Positions 43,233-52,688 of a stretch of 59,490 nucleotides of DNA are shown piece by piece (positions within the stretch are counted from its first letter, which is position 1; each line of letters begins with the position of its first letter). This DNA comes from an uncultured Eudoraea sp. (lineage in GTDB: Bacteria > Bacteroidota > Bacteroidia > Flavobacteriales > Flavobacteriaceae). The stretch covers positions 1-59,490 of the forward strand of contig NZ_CAMYIP010000192.1 of assembly GCF_947258525.1 (NCBI RefSeq). Direction: 5' to 3'. The position numbers and the translations under genes were made by a program. Below the pieces are notes generated by a model. It was given only the letters and a program-made list of their open reading frames with translations, was not told the DNA's origin and did not search any database.

Positions 43233-44333
43233 ATGATACGACGCTTTTTTATCCTCTGTTCCGGAGCGGACACAGGCATTCTTGAATCCTGTTCTTCAGG
43301 AGAACAAAACAAATACGCAGGCATTGGAGCCACTGTTTTTTTTACAGCCGTAATGGCCTTTATTGCTGCTTCTTATGCCCTTTTTACGGTATTTGATAAC
43401 GTTTATACCGCTATCTTTTTTGGCCTTGTTTGGGGCCTTTTGATTTTTAACCTGGATCGGTTCATAGTCTCTACTATTAAAAAAAGAGACAGTTTTAAAA
43501 GTGAATTTCTACAGGCAACTCCAAGGATAATTTTGGCAGTCATTATTGCCGTAGTAATCTCCAAACCTTTGGAAATGAAAATTTTCGAAAAGGAAATCAA
43601 CCAGGTTTTATTGGAACAAAAAAACGAACTCACCCTTGCAAACAAAGCGCAAATAGCCCAGCAATACACCCCGGTGGTTGAGACCCTTAATGAAGATATT
43701 GCTTCACTTAAGAATGAAATAGATATTAAGGAGGCCGAGACCAATGCGTTGTACGACACCTATATTTCAGAGGCAGAAGGCAGAGCGGGTACAATGCTTT
43801 TGGGCAAAGGGCCGGTGTACAAAGAAAAACGGGAAAAACACGATGCCACCTTGTTGGAATTAAGACAATTAAAGGAAGCCAATGCAATAAAGATTGCAGA
43901 TAAAGAATCTCAGATTGCAGCTTTAAATACGGAATATTCTCAGGCAATTAATGATTCTCAACCCATCATTGACGGATTTGACGGCCTTATGGCCCGTATA
44001 AATGCGCTGGGAGAATTACCTTGGTTCCCATCTTTTTTCATTTTCCTGCTTTTTCTTGCCATAGAAACCTCACCGATAATTGTAAAACTACTCGCTCCAA
44101 AAGGGCCCTATGACCTTAAATTAGAAGATGAGGAAAGTGCCGTAGAGACCTGGGTTATGCAAAAGGTGCAACAACGTCAACAAATCCTGTCTACAGACAC
44201 TTCACTGAATGAGAAAATATATGGTGAAATTGCAGAAGAAGAAGCGGTTTATGCCTACAAAAAACAGAGAGCAGAAGAATTGCTTCGACTACAGGCAGAT
44301 ACTTTTCACGATCTTCAGATAAAAAGTTTATAG
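43233..44333 (+). CDS. DUF4407 membrane protein
   Basis: The 366-residue protein starts SGADTGILESCSSGEQNKYAGIGATVFF, the DUF4407 signature. It has two N-terminal spans with a short loop, LDRFIVSTIKK, a third span near residue 90, then a long coiled-coil region (about 125-255, rich in Glu, Lys, Ala and Gln) and a span FFIFLLFLAIETSPIIVKLL (about 268-287). The C-terminus is Gln- and Glu-rich. The function is unknown. It stands alone and is convergent with the metal-dependent hydrolase gene. Confidence 0.88.
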   Translation: MIRRFFILCSGADTGILESCSSGEQNKYAGIGATVFFTAVMAFIAASYALFTVFDNVYTAIFFGLVWGLLIFNLDRFIVSTIKKRDSFKSEFLQATPRIILAVIIAVVISKPLEMKIFEKEINQVLLEQKNELTLANKAQIAQQYTPVVETLNEDIASLKNEIDIKEAETNALYDTYISEAEGRAGTMLLGKGPVYKEKREKHDATLLELRQLKEANAIKIADKESQIAALNTEYSQAINDSQPIIDGFDGLMARINALGELPWFPSFFIFLLFLAIETSPIIVKLLAPKGPYDLKLEDEESAVETWVMQKVQQRQQILSTDTSLNEKIYGEIAEEEAVYAYKKQRAEELLRLQADTFHDLQIKSL

Positions 44334-44369
44334 GATTATTGTGTACTAAAAAATATGAGGAATCTGAGA

Positions 44370-45371
44370 CTAGTTGCCCCAGATCCTTGCCCACAATTCT
44401 ATTAGAACGTTTTGCGCGTCCTCTTTGAATTTAGGAGTTTCTTCAACGATGACCTCATTGTTTATTTTAAGAAGCTTGTAGCTAAAAGCAAATTTGGGAT
44501 CAATAGGATTAAGGCTTATCAAGCCAAAACGAAGGTCATTAAAAAGTAAGGCTTGCTCCTTACGCGAAATGGTATACCAGCCTTCTGCTATTTTTATAAG
44601 GCGATGAATTTTATCTTCACCGGCGAGTTCTCCCAATAATCGGTGATTTTTAGGATATGCCCTGAATACAATTGGCTTGGTATCGAATAAGGAATATTCT
44701 CCTATTAAATATTCGTTACCGGCATCTATATTAGCGGTCCAGAGTATTGAATTAAAAGGTGTAGGCCGGGTCTCTATCTGTTCAAAAGCAATGCCCTGCT
44801 CCTCCAAATTATTGGTAAACTGTATATAGGTTACAGCCTTTAGTAATAATGTTACTGCCAGATAACCACTACTCACAATAAGACCTATTCTATTATACTT
44901 TCTTCTGGCCGGGGACAGTCTGTGCATTCTCATGCTTAAAATGAGAAAAAACAGAAATGGAAAAGTATACAATGGATCTATAACAAAAATATTCTGAAAG
45001 GCCAGACGAAGATCAAAAGGCCAAAAAAGTTGGGTGCCCCAGGTTGTAAAGGAATCCAAAATAGGATGGGTAAATAAACCCCAGAACATAAGTTTGGACC
45101 ATTCCTGCCAGCTAACTCCAGAATTTTTCTCGATTTTAGAAATCATCCAGCCGAAAACAGGCGCAAAAAGAAGGCTAAATAAAATAGAATGGCTAAAACC
45201 CCTGTGCCATTCTGTGGCCGTAACAGTATCTACCAAATAACGACTCAAAACATCAAGATCCGGGATAGTACCGGCTATTGCCCCATAAAGTATGGCTTTA
45301 TTACCCACCTTTTTGCCGAGCACCACTTCTCCTACGGAAGCCCCTAAAACTATTTGCGTTAATGAATCCAT
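44370..45371 (-). CDS. Metal-dependent hydrolase, membrane (YdjM / DUF457 family)
   Basis: The 333-residue protein begins MDSLTQIVLGASVGEVVLG and IPDLDVLSRYL, the DUF457/YdjM signature with its putative metal ligands, and has about four spans with WHRGFSHSILF and LFTHPILDSFTTWG as further His/Asp motifs. The family is called inner-membrane metal-dependent hydrolase but the substrate is unknown. It starts three bases downstream of the MutS-like gene, so the two are co-transcribed. Confidence 0.88.
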   Translation of the reverse strand: MDSLTQIVLGASVGEVVLGKKVGNKAILYGAIAGTIPDLDVLSRYLVDTVTATEWHRGFSHSILFSLLFAPVFGWMISKIEKNSGVSWQEWSKLMFWGLFTHPILDSFTTWGTQLFWPFDLRLAFQNIFVIDPLYTFPFLFFLILSMRMHRLSPARRKYNRIGLIVSSGYLAVTLLLKAVTYIQFTNNLEEQGIAFEQIETRPTPFNSILWTANIDAGNEYLIGEYSLFDTKPIVFRAYPKNHRLLGELAGEDKIHRLIKIAEGWYTISRKEQALLFNDLRFGLISLNPIDPKFAFSYKLLKINNEVIVEETPKFKEDAQNVLIELWARIWGN

Positions 45372-45374
45372 ATA

Positions 45375-47147
45375 TTATTCAACTATATTCATTTTCTTCA
45401 GCAAAAATGAAGCATTCATATTCTGACAGATCCCTTTTTTAAATTTGTAATCAAAATTCAATTCATCCTTTATAATTTCGGCATCAAAATAATAGTTTTC
45501 TACCTTTTTCAGACTATCAGCAACTTCACAAAGACTTAAATCATGAGTGGCTATAAGTCCGGTTGAATCTGAACCAACTAATTTCTCAATAAACTTCTTG
45601 GAGCCAATTGCCTTGTCGGTGCTGTTGGTTCCTTTTAGGATTTCATCCAACACAATAAAATATTCATCATCCCTGATACTATCAATAATAAACTTTAAGC
45701 GTTTGAGTTCAGAAAAAAAGTAAGATTCATGTGCCGTTAAAGAATCTACAGTACGCATACTGGTAATAAGTTTTATTGGCTGAAATTTTACTGCAGTTGC
45801 ACATACCGGCAAACCAATATTGCCCATTATAATCTGGAGGGAGATGGTACGCAGGAATGTACTCTTGCCCGCCATATTGGCTCCTGTAATTACAAAGAAT
45901 TCTTCCCTGCAAATTTTAAAATTATTTGTTACACCCTCTGCCGGGTCCAGCATTGGATGTGAAATATTCTCAGCCTCGATAATAAGGTCATTTTTTGTTA
46001 TTTCAGGATAAGTATAATCAGGGTGATTAAAAGCAAAATTCCCCAAGCTATTGCATGCATCAAAAGTGGCAATGGCATTAAGCCAGCGTTCTACATTCTT
46101 ACCATGTATACCAATCCATTTTTCTATGTTACAGGCATATCTCAGGTCCCACAACAGAAATCCATTTGCCAGGACTCCAAAAAGCATATTATTTCTTTGT
46201 TCGAAGGCATTCAGCATCCCTGAAAATTCTTTCAGAACCTGGGAAACCCTTACCCCTTTTTCCAATATGTTCTCTTTTTCATTTTTCAATATACGGGCTT
46301 GAAAATCCTTATCCTCAAGAAGCAAAATCAATTTTTGATACTGTCGAAAACTGCTCTGAGCATTCGAAGTATTCTGAGAAAGGACATTAACCTTACTTAA
46401 ATACTTAGCTGTGATACCCAGGCCAAGAAAAAACCAAAACAATAATCCCCAACCGGAGATATAGTTAAAGTAATAAAGGCCTATAGCTCCCAAGGAGAAG
46501 AGTGAAAAAATATTAGGTAATATTTTCATCATTTTAGGAAGGAATGGCCGATATGTTTTTAACCAACTTATTAAATTCACCGACGAAATTTCCGTTTTAA
46601 TAAGTCTGGCAACCGCCGAAAATTCCTGTCTCCACTCTGCTACTGATCCCAGTTCTTTAATTGCATCCTGCTTCTCTAAAACATTTTCGATATTGTTTTC
46701 CGTTAGCAGCTTAGCCAATGCTCTACTGCCTTCCTCTAATGCCGTGCGATTGGAATATTGGTAAAAAGAACCCTTTCCGAAAAGATCTATATCCTGACTA
46801 TAAAAATGTGCATTGTCTATAAATTCATTTCCATCAGGTAGATGATAAAATTTTCGGTCTAAGACCTGCAACTCGGTCTCATTTATAGAGATCAAGGCCA
46901 GCAACTTACTTTTTTGGTAATTCAGGTCTGTATGCCTTGAGACCAAAAAAAGAAATACTATTGATGCAACCAGTATAATTATAAGAATGTAATTGGAGTT
47001 GTCATAAAACAGGTATATGCCCAAAATCGCAAGGGCAAAAACTGTTAACCTAAGCATGCCCGATACCTTTAATTGCCTGTTCACCTGAACAAGCAGCGTG
47101 CGCAATCTGTCTAGCCTTTCTGAGTAGAATTTAGCGGGGTTAAGCAT
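45375..47147 (-). CDS. Membrane-anchored MutS-like ATPase (MutS core and ATPase domains only)
   Basis: The 590-residue protein lacks MutS domains I and II. It begins with two membrane spans (about 30-75), has a second hydrophobic pair (about 205-245), then MutS-type lever helices and the C-terminal ATPase with Walker A ITGANMAGKSTF, a Walker B of FIVLDEILKGTNS and the ATHDLSLCE switch. It therefore cannot be a classical mismatch-recognition protein. The MutS-like family with spans is, from memory, a Bacteroidota type of unknown role. It is the penultimate gene of the minus-strand run. Confidence 0.9.
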   Translation of the reverse strand: MLNPAKFYSERLDRLRTLLVQVNRQLKVSGMLRLTVFALAILGIYLFYDNSNYILIIILVASIVFLFLVSRHTDLNYQKSKLLALISINETELQVLDRKFYHLPDGNEFIDNAHFYSQDIDLFGKGSFYQYSNRTALEEGSRALAKLLTENNIENVLEKQDAIKELGSVAEWRQEFSAVARLIKTEISSVNLISWLKTYRPFLPKMMKILPNIFSLFSLGAIGLYYFNYISGWGLLFWFFLGLGITAKYLSKVNVLSQNTSNAQSSFRQYQKLILLLEDKDFQARILKNEKENILEKGVRVSQVLKEFSGMLNAFEQRNNMLFGVLANGFLLWDLRYACNIEKWIGIHGKNVERWLNAIATFDACNSLGNFAFNHPDYTYPEITKNDLIIEAENISHPMLDPAEGVTNNFKICREEFFVITGANMAGKSTFLRTISLQIIMGNIGLPVCATAVKFQPIKLITSMRTVDSLTAHESYFFSELKRLKFIIDSIRDDEYFIVLDEILKGTNSTDKAIGSKKFIEKLVGSDSTGLIATHDLSLCEVADSLKKVENYYFDAEIIKDELNFDYKFKKGICQNMNASFLLKKMNIVE

Positions 47148-47206
47148 ATAATCTTGCTCTATAAATTTAAGTGGTAAAGATATGGCATTCTTAAAGGGTT
47201 TAAAGG

Positions 47207-47566
47207 TTAAATAATACCTTCAAGCGCGGCTTTTTGCTTTTTTGTTAGTTTAGAAACTACCAGATCATAGGAATGATTGACTAGTTCTGATATGAGGTTT
47301 TCAGGTAATTGTTCCAGAAATAACGTGTTCCAATGTACTTTGCTCATATGATAGCCCGGGATAATAATCCCATCATAGGCTTCCCGCAACTCTATGGCCC
47401 TTTCGGGGTCACATTTTAAATTTACCTGTGTTGGAATTCGTTCCAGCGGTGCAATGGTAAAAATTTTACCCATCACCTTAAAGACCAAAGTATCTGCATC
47501 AAAAGGGAATTCTTCCGTAACTCCTTTTTTTGTTATACAAAGTTCTCTGAATTCTTCGATATTCAT
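47207..47566 (-). CDS. MmcQ/YjbR family DNA-binding-like protein
   Basis: The 119-residue protein has EEFPFDADTLVFKVMGKIF and CDPERAIELREAYDGI...PGYHMSKVHWNTLFL, the CyaY-like MmcQ/YjbR fold. Length is normal (about 115). The family is described as DNA-binding from one structure, but the role is not settled. It lies 59 bases upstream of the MutS-like gene on the same strand. Confidence 0.92.
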   Translation of the reverse strand: MNIEEFRELCITKKGVTEEFPFDADTLVFKVMGKIFTIAPLERIPTQVNLKCDPERAIELREAYDGIIIPGYHMSKVHWNTLFLEQLPENLISELVNHSYDLVVSKLTKKQKAALEGII

Positions 47567-47637
47567 TTCAAAAAGCCCTTAATGCAAACCTTAACTGAAA
47601 TACCCAGTGAAATAAACTTAGGATTTACTTGGAAAGG

Positions 47638-48039
47638 TCATAGTTTGATTCCCTGTGAATCATATACAATTACCTTATTCCAGAGGCTTCCTGCCTCTTC
47701 AATAAATGCCAGATGTGCTTTTTCATTTTGGTATTTTTCCTGTTGTTTAGCAGACTTAAAGCTAACAATCAAAGCGTAGGTAAATGAATCGTCCACTACA
47801 TCGCGCGTAGCCTTTGGTGGTTTACCCACATAGTGAGTATTTGCATGATTCGACTTCTTCATGAATTTCTTCATTGCCTTTTCAAATTGCTTCTGGTCTT
47901 CCTCACTATCCGGATTGTTAAGCCAAAAATATACGGTGTGTACAAAATGTGAATCTAAACTTCTCATTGTCTTATCTTGTTGACTATATGCTGTTATAGT
48001 AATAAATAAAAGGGTTAAAATACAAACTGTCTTTTTCAT
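47638..48039 (-). CDS. Dabb-domain (stress-responsive A/B barrel) exported protein
   Basis: I place the start at the ATG at 48039 (133 residues); the frame extends 18 codons upstream but the sequence MKKTVCILTLLFITITAYSQ is a normal signal peptide. The mature part has FVHTVYFWLNNPDSEEDQKQFEKAMKKFM, and a C-terminal strand VIVYDSQGIKL, which fit the dimeric alpha-beta barrel (Dabb) fold. A His in HTVYFW is a family feature. Role not known. Part of the minus-strand run. Confidence 0.82.
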   Translation of the reverse strand: MKKTVCILTLLFITITAYSQQDKTMRSLDSHFVHTVYFWLNNPDSEEDQKQFEKAMKKFMKKSNHANTHYVGKPPKATRDVVDDSFTYALIVSFKSAKQQEKYQNEKAHLAFIEEAGSLWNKVIVYDSQGIKL

Positions 48040-48064
48040 TTTAAGGTGATTTATATTAAAATTA

Positions 48065-48685
48065 TTATTTGATAAAAGGTTTGTTATGTTCACTTAATTC
48101 CAAAGCTGAGTAATCTAATTTCCAGCCTATAGTTTCTACGATTTTCTCGATCAACAAAACTGCTTCCAAAGCTTCTTTACGAGCTGTATCCATTAGTCCG
48201 CTTGCTGGAATTTTCTCCATGACATGTTTTTTTGCTTCCTGATTTAATGATGTTAAATCGCTCGGGGTAAATGTATTAAAAAGTCCATTTTTAATATCGT
48301 AAAATTCAAGTTCGGGTTCTATTGAAAGAACTTCCGGTTGGGGGAAGTTAGAAAGAATTATCTTTTTTTTATCTGTGTCGGCATGCATAAGCACTTTTTT
48401 GAGATCATACCCTATCTGAGCCTTTGCATTTATTACAATCAAAGCCTTCTTCTTACTACTTAGCAGGCTCATAAAGTGTTCCCTCTTATTCTCATACCTA
48501 TAAATCTCAGCAAAATCTCCTTCGACTGATATTAATTTACAAACACTTTTAATTTTTTCTAAGATTATAATAGATTGATGTTCTGTAAGCTCTTTTCTCC
48601 TCTTTATTCGAAATAATGAATACATCCAATACATAAGGATAGCTCCTAATACCAATCCTAAAAAAAGTTCTAAAATGCTATCCAT
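48065..48685 (-). CDS. DUF4230 protein, single-span membrane
   Basis: The 206-residue protein has one N-terminal span (LELFLGLVLGAILMYWMYSL) and a soluble domain with SVCKLISVEGDFAEIYRYEN and KKALIVINAKAQIGYDLKKV, the DUF4230 pattern. Function is unknown. It overlaps the DUF4260 gene by eight bases, so they are translated together. The tail is Glu/Leu-rich helical. Confidence 0.86.
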   Translation of the reverse strand: MDSILELFLGLVLGAILMYWMYSLFRIKRRKELTEHQSIIILEKIKSVCKLISVEGDFAEIYRYENKREHFMSLLSSKKKALIVINAKAQIGYDLKKVLMHADTDKKKIILSNFPQPEVLSIEPELEFYDIKNGLFNTFTPSDLTSLNQEAKKHVMEKIPASGLMDTARKEALEAVLLIEKIVETIGWKLDYSALELSEHNKPFIK

Positions 48686-49037
48686 TGTTCTCGCTTAATT
48701 CACCTAAATGCGTATACTTAAATCCTTTCTCATATTTTAATCCATATCCCAAAGCTCGGTCCAGAGAAGAATGAGAAAATAAAATTATCCCAATTCCTAC
48801 TAACAAAGAAAAAGAAAAATATACTCCCAACAGATAAATAGCTATAGCCAGTCCTTTATGATGAAAGATATTATAACTAATCGCCCCAGCTTTGTTTCCA
48901 AAAATATATCCCAGCATTCCAATATCCGGTGCCAGAAGTAACACAAAAAACCACCACCAGGAAAAAGGTAGTAATGTAAACAGATAGTAGCCCACTATAA
49001 ACATGGCTAATTCCTCTAATTTTATCTGGGTTTTCAT
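48678..49037 (-). CDS. DUF4260 membrane protein
   Basis: The 119-residue protein has four predicted spans and the DUF4260 motif LLLAPDIGMLGYIFG...GAISYNIFHHKGLA, with an Asp and a His pair in the membrane region. The function of this family is unknown. It overlaps the upstream cyclase by four bases (ATGA) and the downstream DUF4230 gene by eight. Confidence 0.88.
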   Translation of the reverse strand: MKTQIKLEELAMFIVGYYLFTLLPFSWWWFFVLLLAPDIGMLGYIFGNKAGAISYNIFHHKGLAIAIYLLGVYFSFSLLVGIGIILFSHSSLDRALGYGLKYEKGFKYTHLGELSENNG

Positions 49038-49786
49038 GATTCTAACACTTTATACAAAATCGGCCTGCTTGGGCTGGCATCATTTTCAATAGGAGCCAGT
49101 TGTAAATTCAAAATATAGCTTCCGTCTTCAATAGTATTCTCTACAAAAATAAATTCTGTGATTGTGGCCAATGTTCGTTTCTTGCCTTCCAATTGCCAGA
49201 AAGCATTGTGGGCCAGAAGTGCACCATTGTCCTTTTCTTTATCAACGGAGGGGAGGTCTATCAGCAAATGATTTATCCCTTTATCTGCTAAATATTGAGC
49301 CGTTTCTTCTAATAGATAAGGTGGATTTGTATCCGAATATTTCCTGGATAATTTTTCTTTTAGATTAGGTAAGGTTCGAATGACAAGGGCTTCACATTTA
49401 TTATTTCCAATTACATATTGAATTTGCTTTTTGGAGACTACAAAATCATTCTGATACTTTTCCGGTGCAATAGTTACAAGCTCGGCCAGGAAAAAGTAGT
49501 TAGTAAGCTGTTTATTTATGGAATAGCTTTCTTCTGTGATATGTCCCAGGCATTCCGTATGAGTCACATGTGCATGAGGATTAAAACTGATGTCGTTAAA
49601 ATTGACTGATGCGCCTTCTGATACTTTCCCAATAAATCCTTCCTCTATGTGCGGAGCTATTACTGGTACATCCAGGTTCCATGCCCTAACGTTGGATTCA
49701 TTTCCTTTCAAAGAAATTGAAATATCCAAAGGTTTTGAAAGGTCTATCTGATAGTCCCCGCTCTCGTGTTTTATATGTGCCAGCAT
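49034..49786 (-). CDS. Cyclase family protein (kynurenine formamidase-like)
   Basis: The 250-residue protein has FNPHAHVTHTECLGHI, the metal-binding H-x-x-x-H-x-E-x-x-x-H version of the cyclase/KynB motif HxGTHxDxPxH. Such enzymes are Zn-dependent hydrolases of amide or lactone bonds. The substitution HTEC for HTDA is common in distant members. No kynurenine pathway gene is nearby, so substrate cannot be given. It lies 19 bases after hemW and overlaps the DUF4260 gene. Confidence 0.85.
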   Translation of the reverse strand: MLAHIKHESGDYQIDLSKPLDISISLKGNESNVRAWNLDVPVIAPHIEEGFIGKVSEGASVNFNDISFNPHAHVTHTECLGHITEESYSINKQLTNYFFLAELVTIAPEKYQNDFVVSKKQIQYVIGNNKCEALVIRTLPNLKEKLSRKYSDTNPPYLLEETAQYLADKGINHLLIDLPSVDKEKDNGALLAHNAFWQLEGKKRTLATITEFIFVENTIEDGSYILNLQLAPIENDASPSRPILYKVLES

Positions 49787-49805
49787 AAATCTTATGGTAA
49801 GAATC

Positions 49806-50939
49806 TTAGCCCAATTTAATCATAAATAAATCACTTGCGATACCGTCGCACAAAAACTTTCCTTTTTTGGTAACACACAGTATATCCCCATCGGTATAGA
49901 GCAATCCCTCTTTAATATATTTATCTGATTGCGCCAAAAGGTATTCATAATACGAGTTTCCGAATTCTGTTTGTATTTTCATCATAGAGATCCCCCAAAT
50001 CGTTCGAAGGCCAGTCATGACATATTCGTTATACCTGTCTGTAATAGTTAGTGTTTCTTCTTCCAATGGAAGGATTTCCTGATTAATTGACTTTATATAT
50101 TTTGAATTATTCCTGATATTCCATCCCCTTTTCTTGCCGTCATAGGAATGTGCGGAGGGTCCTATACCCATATACTTTTTCCCCTGCCAGTATGAGGTGT
50201 TGTTCATTGAAAAATAACCCTCTTTTCCAAAATTGGAAATTTCATAATTCACAAAACCTTCAGTTTCCAATTTGTTGAGCAGCATATAAAACTGTTCTTG
50301 TGCTAGTTCATCATCAACATCCGGAATTATACCTTTTTCAATAAAGGCCTTCAATGCCGTTTTAGGTTCCACGGTTAGTGCATAACTCGAGATATGTGGC
50401 AAGTTATAAGATAGTGCTTTGGCAATATTCTCATCCCAGCGAGTATTCGTCAACCCCGGTATACCGTAGATTAGGTCAATTGAAATATTGTCGAAATGTT
50501 TCCTGGCTTCGCTAATACAACTATGTGCATCTTCAGCAGTGTGCGCCCTATTCATCAATTTTAAGTCCTGATCAAAAAAAGACTGTATGCCAATACTTAA
50601 TCTGTTAATTGCCGAATCGTTGAGTTCATTAATTTTGTTTACCGACAAGTCGTCCGGATTGGCTTCTAAGGTAATTTCCGGAGTTTTAACCAACTTGTAG
50701 TTCCTGTAAACTGCTTCAACTAAGTGCTCAATTTCATTTGTTTGTAGGACAGATGGCGTTCCCCCACCAAAATAGATAGTTTCAATTTTCTCATTTTTAA
50801 ATTCCTCTTTTCTCAAATGCAACTCCTGCTTTAGAGCCCGTATCATGACATCTTTTTTGGCCAGGCTGGTTGAAAAATGAAAATCACAATAATAGCAGGC
50901 CTGTTTGCAAAATGGAATATGAATGTAGATACCTGCCAT
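49806..50939 (-). CDS. hemW: HemW-like radical SAM protein (heme chaperone)
   Basis: The 377-residue protein has the radical-SAM cluster motif C11-x3-C15-x2-C18 in PFCKQACYYCDF, GGGTPS for SAM binding and NRLSIGIQSF, plus the GIGPSAHSY motif of the HemN/HemW C-terminal domain. HemW lacks oxidative coproporphyrinogen decarboxylase activity and instead binds heme, so the older name for the family is misleading. It is 49 bases downstream of the DUF3667 gene and starts the run with cyclase, DUF4260 and DUF4230. Confidence 0.95.
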   Translation of the reverse strand: MAGIYIHIPFCKQACYYCDFHFSTSLAKKDVMIRALKQELHLRKEEFKNEKIETIYFGGGTPSVLQTNEIEHLVEAVYRNYKLVKTPEITLEANPDDLSVNKINELNDSAINRLSIGIQSFFDQDLKLMNRAHTAEDAHSCISEARKHFDNISIDLIYGIPGLTNTRWDENIAKALSYNLPHISSYALTVEPKTALKAFIEKGIIPDVDDELAQEQFYMLLNKLETEGFVNYEISNFGKEGYFSMNNTSYWQGKKYMGIGPSAHSYDGKKRGWNIRNNSKYIKSINQEILPLEEETLTITDRYNEYVMTGLRTIWGISMMKIQTEFGNSYYEYLLAQSDKYIKEGLLYTDGDILCVTKKGKFLCDGIASDLFMIKLG

Positions 50940-50988
50940 TAGCTATTTTGAAATAGAACAATAAGGTAAGACAAACCAAAGCCAAAAA

Positions 50989-51678
50989 TTACATAGGCGA
51001 TATAGGAAAGAATACAATCAGAGACTTTATAATAATCACGATTTTATTTGTTTTTATAAAGGAGGTCATCGCATATATAAAATAAACTAACATAACAAAT
51101 ATTCCCAGAAGCTGCATTTCTTTACTCACCCAAACCACCAAAAATAAATTGAGGGTAGTAAACAAAGTATATATCCCGGTCAAATAAAAAGAAATTGCCA
51201 AATACTCTGCGAGGGTATATCTCTTAGAGAAGAATAATTTCGAAAACAGCGCCAATGTGAACACAAAAATAAAGAGCAGTTTATTAATGTTGAACAACAT
51301 AAAATCTCTTGCCTTTGTTAAAAGCTGGTTATTCTGGGTGTTTTCAACTTGAACTACGGTATCTGTAAAAGGATCAAAACCAATAGCTGAACGAATAACC
51401 AGATATGCTACTGTGGTAAGTATAAAAAAGGCAACTGGCTTATAATATTTCTTCCGTTTACCCTCAAGATACTCTCTTAATACAATGCCCGGATTTACGA
51501 CAAGCTGTTTTAATGTGATAAAAAGCGGTGCATTTAATGAGAAAGCAGCATCAATAAAATCGTTGATAGTCTCTTTAAAGCTAACTTTATATACAGAAGT
51601 GCGTTGTCCACAATTTTCACAATATTTATTTGTAACCTGGGCTCCACAATTTCTGCAATATTTTGATTCAGAAGTCAA
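50989..51678 (-). CDS. DUF3667 zinc-ribbon membrane protein
   Basis: The 229-residue protein begins with a zinc ribbon (C8-x2-C11 and C20-x2-C23: YCRNCG, YCENCGQRT), a cytosolic helix and then about five spans with REYLEGKRKKYYKPVAFFILTT, which is the DUF3667 signature. Function unknown. It starts six bases after the ruvC stop, so it is co-transcribed. Confidence 0.9.
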   Translation of the reverse strand: MTSESKYCRNCGAQVTNKYCENCGQRTSVYKVSFKETINDFIDAAFSLNAPLFITLKQLVVNPGIVLREYLEGKRKKYYKPVAFFILTTVAYLVIRSAIGFDPFTDTVVQVENTQNNQLLTKARDFMLFNINKLLFIFVFTLALFSKLFFSKRYTLAEYLAISFYLTGIYTLFTTLNLFLVVWVSKEMQLLGIFVMLVYFIYAMTSFIKTNKIVIIIKSLIVFFPISPM

Positions 51679-51684
51679 TCCTGT

Positions 51685-52215
51685 TTATTTTAATCGATCT
51701 TCATTTTGCTTAACAAATGCAGACCATCCGGTATAACTTTTACCTATATCCACCTTTCCTTCATTATAGAAATGGCAAACTGCTGCCGCCAGACCATCTG
51801 TGCTGTCCAGACCAAGTGTACTTTGAAGCATTTTAGCTACCTGTTCTTTACTCGCATTGCCATTTCCTGTAATGGCCATTTTTATTTTTTTAGGCAAATA
51901 TTCTGTTATTGGAATTTGCCTGGAGAGTCCGGCAGCCATGGCTACTCCCTGTGCCCTTCCCAGTTTTAACATAGATTGAACATTTTTCCCATAAAAGGGA
52001 GCTTCAATGGCAATTTCATCGGGATGGTAGGTATCAATCAGTTCAATGGTTCGCTCAAAAATAAGCTTGAGTTTGGTAAAAGGGTCTTTGTATTTTTTGA
52101 GCAATAATTCATTCATTTGAACAAATGTCATCTTCTTCCCGGTCACTTTTATAATACCGAATCCCATGATGGAAGTTCCGGGATCAATACCCAATATAAT
52201 TTTTTCGTTTTGCAA
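51685..52215 (-). CDS. ruvC: Holliday junction endonuclease RuvC
   Basis: The 176-residue protein has the RuvC catalytic acids: Asp11 in ILGIDPGTSIMGFG, Glu in IEAPFYGKNVQS, and the C-terminal Asp residues in DSTDGLAAAVCH. The family is normally about 175-190 residues. It cleaves Holliday junctions with RuvAB, whose genes are not in the window. It lies one base from the stop of the TonB-like lipoprotein gene. Confidence 0.96.
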   Translation of the reverse strand: MQNEKIILGIDPGTSIMGFGIIKVTGKKMTFVQMNELLLKKYKDPFTKLKLIFERTIELIDTYHPDEIAIEAPFYGKNVQSMLKLGRAQGVAMAAGLSRQIPITEYLPKKIKMAITGNGNASKEQVAKMLQSTLGLDSTDGLAAAVCHFYNEGKVDIGKSYTGWSAFVKQNEDRLK

Positions 52216-52216
52216 T

Positions 52217-52688
52217 TTATTTGGTTTCCTCTGAGTTTAAAACAATTGGGATCCTGAACTTAGCATTTACCGGTATTCCCCTTTTTAAAGCAGGCCCTAT
52301 TGGGGGCAAGCTTTTAAGACTTCTGCTGATAATTCCATCAAATTCAGGAATCTGTTCCTGAATAATTCTGTTTTTATCAATATTTAAAACACTAATTTTC
52401 CCTTCCTTATCTACAAGAAAATCTACATATACCGCCTCCTCAACATCTTTGTCTAATATAAATTCAAATTCCCCAAGGGTCATTGAAAAATGCAAAAGCA
52501 ACGTATTTTCAAAGCACTCTTTTTGTGAAGATTTAGAAATCATCAAAAAGTGGGAATTGATCAACATCATTCCAATTGATTGCCTGTAATTCTCTTTCCA
52601 CCAATTGTTGTGTTCTCACTTCTGAAGAAGTAAACAAATCGCAGGAGGACAGCAAGCATAGACAAGTCAAAATTAGCAACTTCCTCAT
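52217..52688 (-). pseudogene. TonB C-terminal-domain lipoprotein, frameshifted
   Basis: An ATG at 52688 begins a lipoprotein (lipobox SSC at residue 16) which continues TQQLVERELQAINWND, then reads FPLFDDF and stops at TAA (52535-52533), 51 residues long. A second frame, open from 52570 to the stop at 52217, holds KSSQKECFENTLLLHFSMTL and a TonB-C-like domain with VYVDFLVDKEGKISVLNI. The frames join if one base is removed near 52540. Relatives as I recall them have this as a single protein with a few more residues at the junction. Either a real inactivating deletion or a sequencing error. Confidence 0.7.

Noticed and set aside
47582-47779. 65-codon plus-strand ORF between YjbR and Dabb genes
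   Set aside because: Antisense to the Dabb gene end; composition and lack of motifs fit a shadow frame.
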